A DNA stretch of 64,000 bases, from NCBI GenBank assembly GCA_947643665.1, contig CANRWW010000014.1, positions 1 to 64,000 on the forward strand, given 5' to 3'. This stretch comes from an uncultured Porphyromonadaceae bacterium. GTDB taxonomy: Bacteria; Bacteroidota; Bacteroidia; Bacteroidales; Muribaculaceae. Shown in pieces: positions 62,065 through 64,000 of this stretch. Made by a program: the position numbers and the translations under genes. The notes beneath the pieces are model-generated. The model was not told where the DNA came from. It did no database searches and worked only from the letters and a program-made list of their open reading frames with translations. Numbering within the stretch: the first letter of the stretch is position 1; each line of letters opens with the position of its first letter.

Positions 62065-64000
62065 ATGAAACGAGTCTTTTCAGTGACAATGATCACATTA
62101 TTCACGGTTTTGGCGGCTATGGGGAGCGTTCCGGCGGGACTGGAAACCGATATCGCCGAAAATATGGCAACAGTGCCGACAGACAGCACTACAATGGCCG
62201 CACAGCTCAGGAAAAACTGCCGTCTGCACCATGACGGCGCCATGTATGCGTCAAAAAAGGTTGCCAAAACCGATGCAAAGGCATATACCGTTGCCGATGG
62301 CCTGAAATTGTATGGTGGCTTGGTTTACAGTGACGGGTGGAGTTCAAGTTATGCCCCATACGGTATATATTCCGTCACCACTACAGCTCCTGTCAAGGTT
62401 GGGCAGTTCTACCTTGGAGATATGTACAAAATGGGTGGCGGCGGTTTCTATGCCGAGGGGAAGTATTATTGCATAGACTATGAGATCCGTAGTTTCGACA
62501 ACCAGGAGGTGGTATATACTACATTGTATATAAACGATGCCAATCCGTTCAAATACACCACGAGTGTAAGTCTTGGCATGAGCCATATAGCCAAGGACCT
62601 GACTTTTGACCCTATTGAACAGAGGGCATATGGCATATTTTCTGTGGGATCATTGGAAAACCGATATCTGCTCGGTGCAATGAACCTGAAAGATTACAAG
62701 ATAGAAGAATTGTTCGACCTTGACCAGATACACGTAGCCATAGCGGCGGATTCAAAGGGAAACATCTTCACTATAGGTGAAGATGGGGTGTTGTATCGTT
62801 TGGATAGGAACGCACGTTCGTTGGTGGAAGTGGGTACGACCGGCGTGTCGGTAGACAATCGGTATGCACAGTCTGCGACTTTTGACATGGAGAGCGGCAT
62901 CCTATACTGGGCGGCGCTGCATTCAGACCTTACCACGGCTCTCTATAAAGTTGACACCTCTACCGGGTTGGCTTCGAAAATAGGTGATTTTCCTGACAAC
63001 GAAGAGTTTGCCGGGTTATATATCCCAGATGCCACAGCTCCAGGTGCTCCGGCCTCGGCGGATGAACTGTTTACGGATTTTATTGATGGATCCTTGAGCG
63101 GGGTTGTAGCTTTTGATTCCCCGAAGGTATGCCAGGACGGATCCCAGTTGTCAGGGGACATTACTTACCGGCTGAAAATAAACGGTGAGGAAACCGATCG
63201 GGGTACTGTGCGTGCCGGCAAGCGTAATTTTGAGATAGGGGTGACATTGCCGGACAATGGTTACTATACGTTCACATTGACGCTTGAGAATGCTGCCGGC
63301 AAAAGTTTCCCTACATCGCTTCGTGAGTATATGGGGCAGGATAGCCCGTCGGCATGTACAGGTGCAACCGCCACTAATTCCGACCGCGGTGGGGTGGTGA
63401 GCCTTAAATGGCACAAACCGCGAGGCAGCATGCATGGAGGGTATGTGGATTTTCAGAATATAACCTATGATGTGGTGCGTATGCCTGATAACGTGCAGGT
63501 GGCGACAGCATTGGCTGACACCATATTTACAGACAATATCAGCAGTACTGCGCTGAAATGCTACCGTTATATGATAACTCCTGTATCACATGGGCAGAAA
63601 GGTATCGCAAGCCTTACAAATAAAGTCGCTGTAGGGCATGTGGCCCAGGTGCCATATTATGAGACATTTGATACGGGTGTGGATTTCAGCACATTTTCTG
63701 TCGCAGATATTGATGGCGATGCTGACGGCGCGCAGGGTACATGGGGATATTCCGGATATAAGGAGGGCGTTGCCACAGCAACACCTGCCGGTGGACGGAA
63801 TACAGGGAATGCAAAAAATGACTGGCTGTTCACTCCTCCGGTACATTTGCGTAACGACCGTACATACAAGGTGATATATCAGGCCATGAGCCAAGGAAAT
63901 TCCATAGTGCCGGGCTTCAGGGAATATATGGAGGTGAAACTCGGAGATGCCGCCACGGTTTCTGCCATGACAGAGACACTACTTGAAAACTCACTGATTG
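62065..64000 (+). CDS. Large secreted surface protein, partial (runs off the window)
   Basis: 645 complete codons to the window edge, open throughout and absent from the ORF track because it has no stop. Signal peptide MKRVFSVTMITLFTVLAAMGSVPAG. Residues about 70-310 look like a beta-propeller (IYSVTTTAPVKVGQFYLGDM, DSKGNIFTIGEDGVLYRLDR, DMESGILYWAALHSD), then a Fn3/Ig-like part (about 320-530) and the start of a choice-of-anchor J-like jelly-roll (YYETFDTGVDFSTFSV, NDWLFTPPVHL). It follows the previous gene by 28 bases and is probably co-transcribed. A T9SS domain is expected beyond the window. Confidence 0.8.
   Translation, partial: MKRVFSVTMITLFTVLAAMGSVPAGLETDIAENMATVPTDSTTMAAQLRKNCRLHHDGAMYASKKVAKTDAKAYTVADGLKLYGGLVYSDGWSSSYAPYGIYSVTTTAPVKVGQFYLGDMYKMGGGGFYAEGKYYCIDYEIRSFDNQEVVYTTLYINDANPFKYTTSVSLGMSHIAKDLTFDPIEQRAYGIFSVGSLENRYLLGAMNLKDYKIEELFDLDQIHVAIAADSKGNIFTIGEDGVLYRLDRNARSLVEVGTTGVSVDNRYAQSATFDMESGILYWAALHSDLTTALYKVDTSTGLASKIGDFPDNEEFAGLYIPDATAPGAPASADELFTDFIDGSLSGVVAFDSPKVCQDGSQLSGDITYRLKINGEETDRGTVRAGKRNFEIGVTLPDNGYYTFTLTLENAAGKSFPTSLREYMGQDSPSACTGATATNSDRGGVVSLKWHKPRGSMHGGYVDFQNITYDVVRMPDNVQVATALADTIFTDNISSTALKCYRYMITPVSHGQKGIASLTNKVAVGHVAQVPYYETFDTGVDFSTFSVADIDGDADGAQGTWGYSGYKEGVATATPAGGRNTGNAKNDWLFTPPVHLRNDRTYKVIYQAMSQGNSIVPGFREYMEVKLGDAATVSAMTETLLENSLI

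Overview
The window looks like chromosomal DNA from a Bacteroidales bacterium, most plausibly Muribaculaceae or a close relative (inference). The signs are the rpmF-fabH and DUF5683-MltD gene pairings, many lipoproteins and type IX secretion (T9SS) C-terminal domains, GH92 and sialate esterase genes, almost no Shine-Dalgarno sequences, and repeated use of the Bacteroidota promoter form (TAnnTTTG near -7, sometimes TTG/TTTG about 19-21 bases upstream). No rRNA, tRNA, CRISPR array, integrase or intact transposase was seen.

Layout. 1-5.9 kb (minus strand): start of gap, a small membrane protein, a DUF2284 protein, der, era, then fabH-rpmF-DUF177. 5.9-11.9 kb (minus): a surface-polysaccharide block with a GT2 enzyme, an ATP-grasp/glycosyltransferase fusion and a GT4-like enzyme, preceded by a thioredoxin-fold lipoprotein without its CXXC, a HIT protein and greA. 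12.1-17.7 kb (plus): prfB without the usual programmed frameshift, then a four-gene redox operon (NapH/NapG-like polyferredoxin, Tat-exported Fe-S aldo/keto reductase, DUF1893 protein, small ECF-like membrane protein). 17.9-34.6 kb: SIMPL protein, amidase, YitT, trpS, M16 peptidase, class II fba, HsdR-N-like protein, holA, a TPR/PD40 protein, cstA, PHP phosphatase, and a minus-strand pyrE operon ending in a DEAD-box helicase. 34.9-42.2 kb: a two-cluster ferredoxin too short for the ORF track, a GH92 alpha-mannosidase and a complete rhamnose operon (rhaB-rhaA-rhaT-rhaD) behind an excellent promoter. 42.2-50.9 kb (minus): a long envelope/metabolism operon, DUF5683-mltD-serB-mtaB-acyltransferase-GT2-M50 protease.

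51-57.2 kb is the most unusual part. The last 69 bases of a sialate O-acetylesterase gene plus its terminator array form a 165-bp block that recurs 3,980 bp downstream with only two mismatches. Between the copies lie a frameshifted DUF1016/YhcG nuclease gene, a roughly 210-nt structured RNA with its own promoter and terminator, a T9SS cargo gene and a small membrane ORF. Just outside the second copy is a decayed T9SS sorting-domain remnant. 57.8-64 kb holds serS and two large secreted proteins in tandem, the second running off the window.

Starts were moved from the ORF-track M where a promoter, a four-base overlap or family length argued for it; each case is noted.
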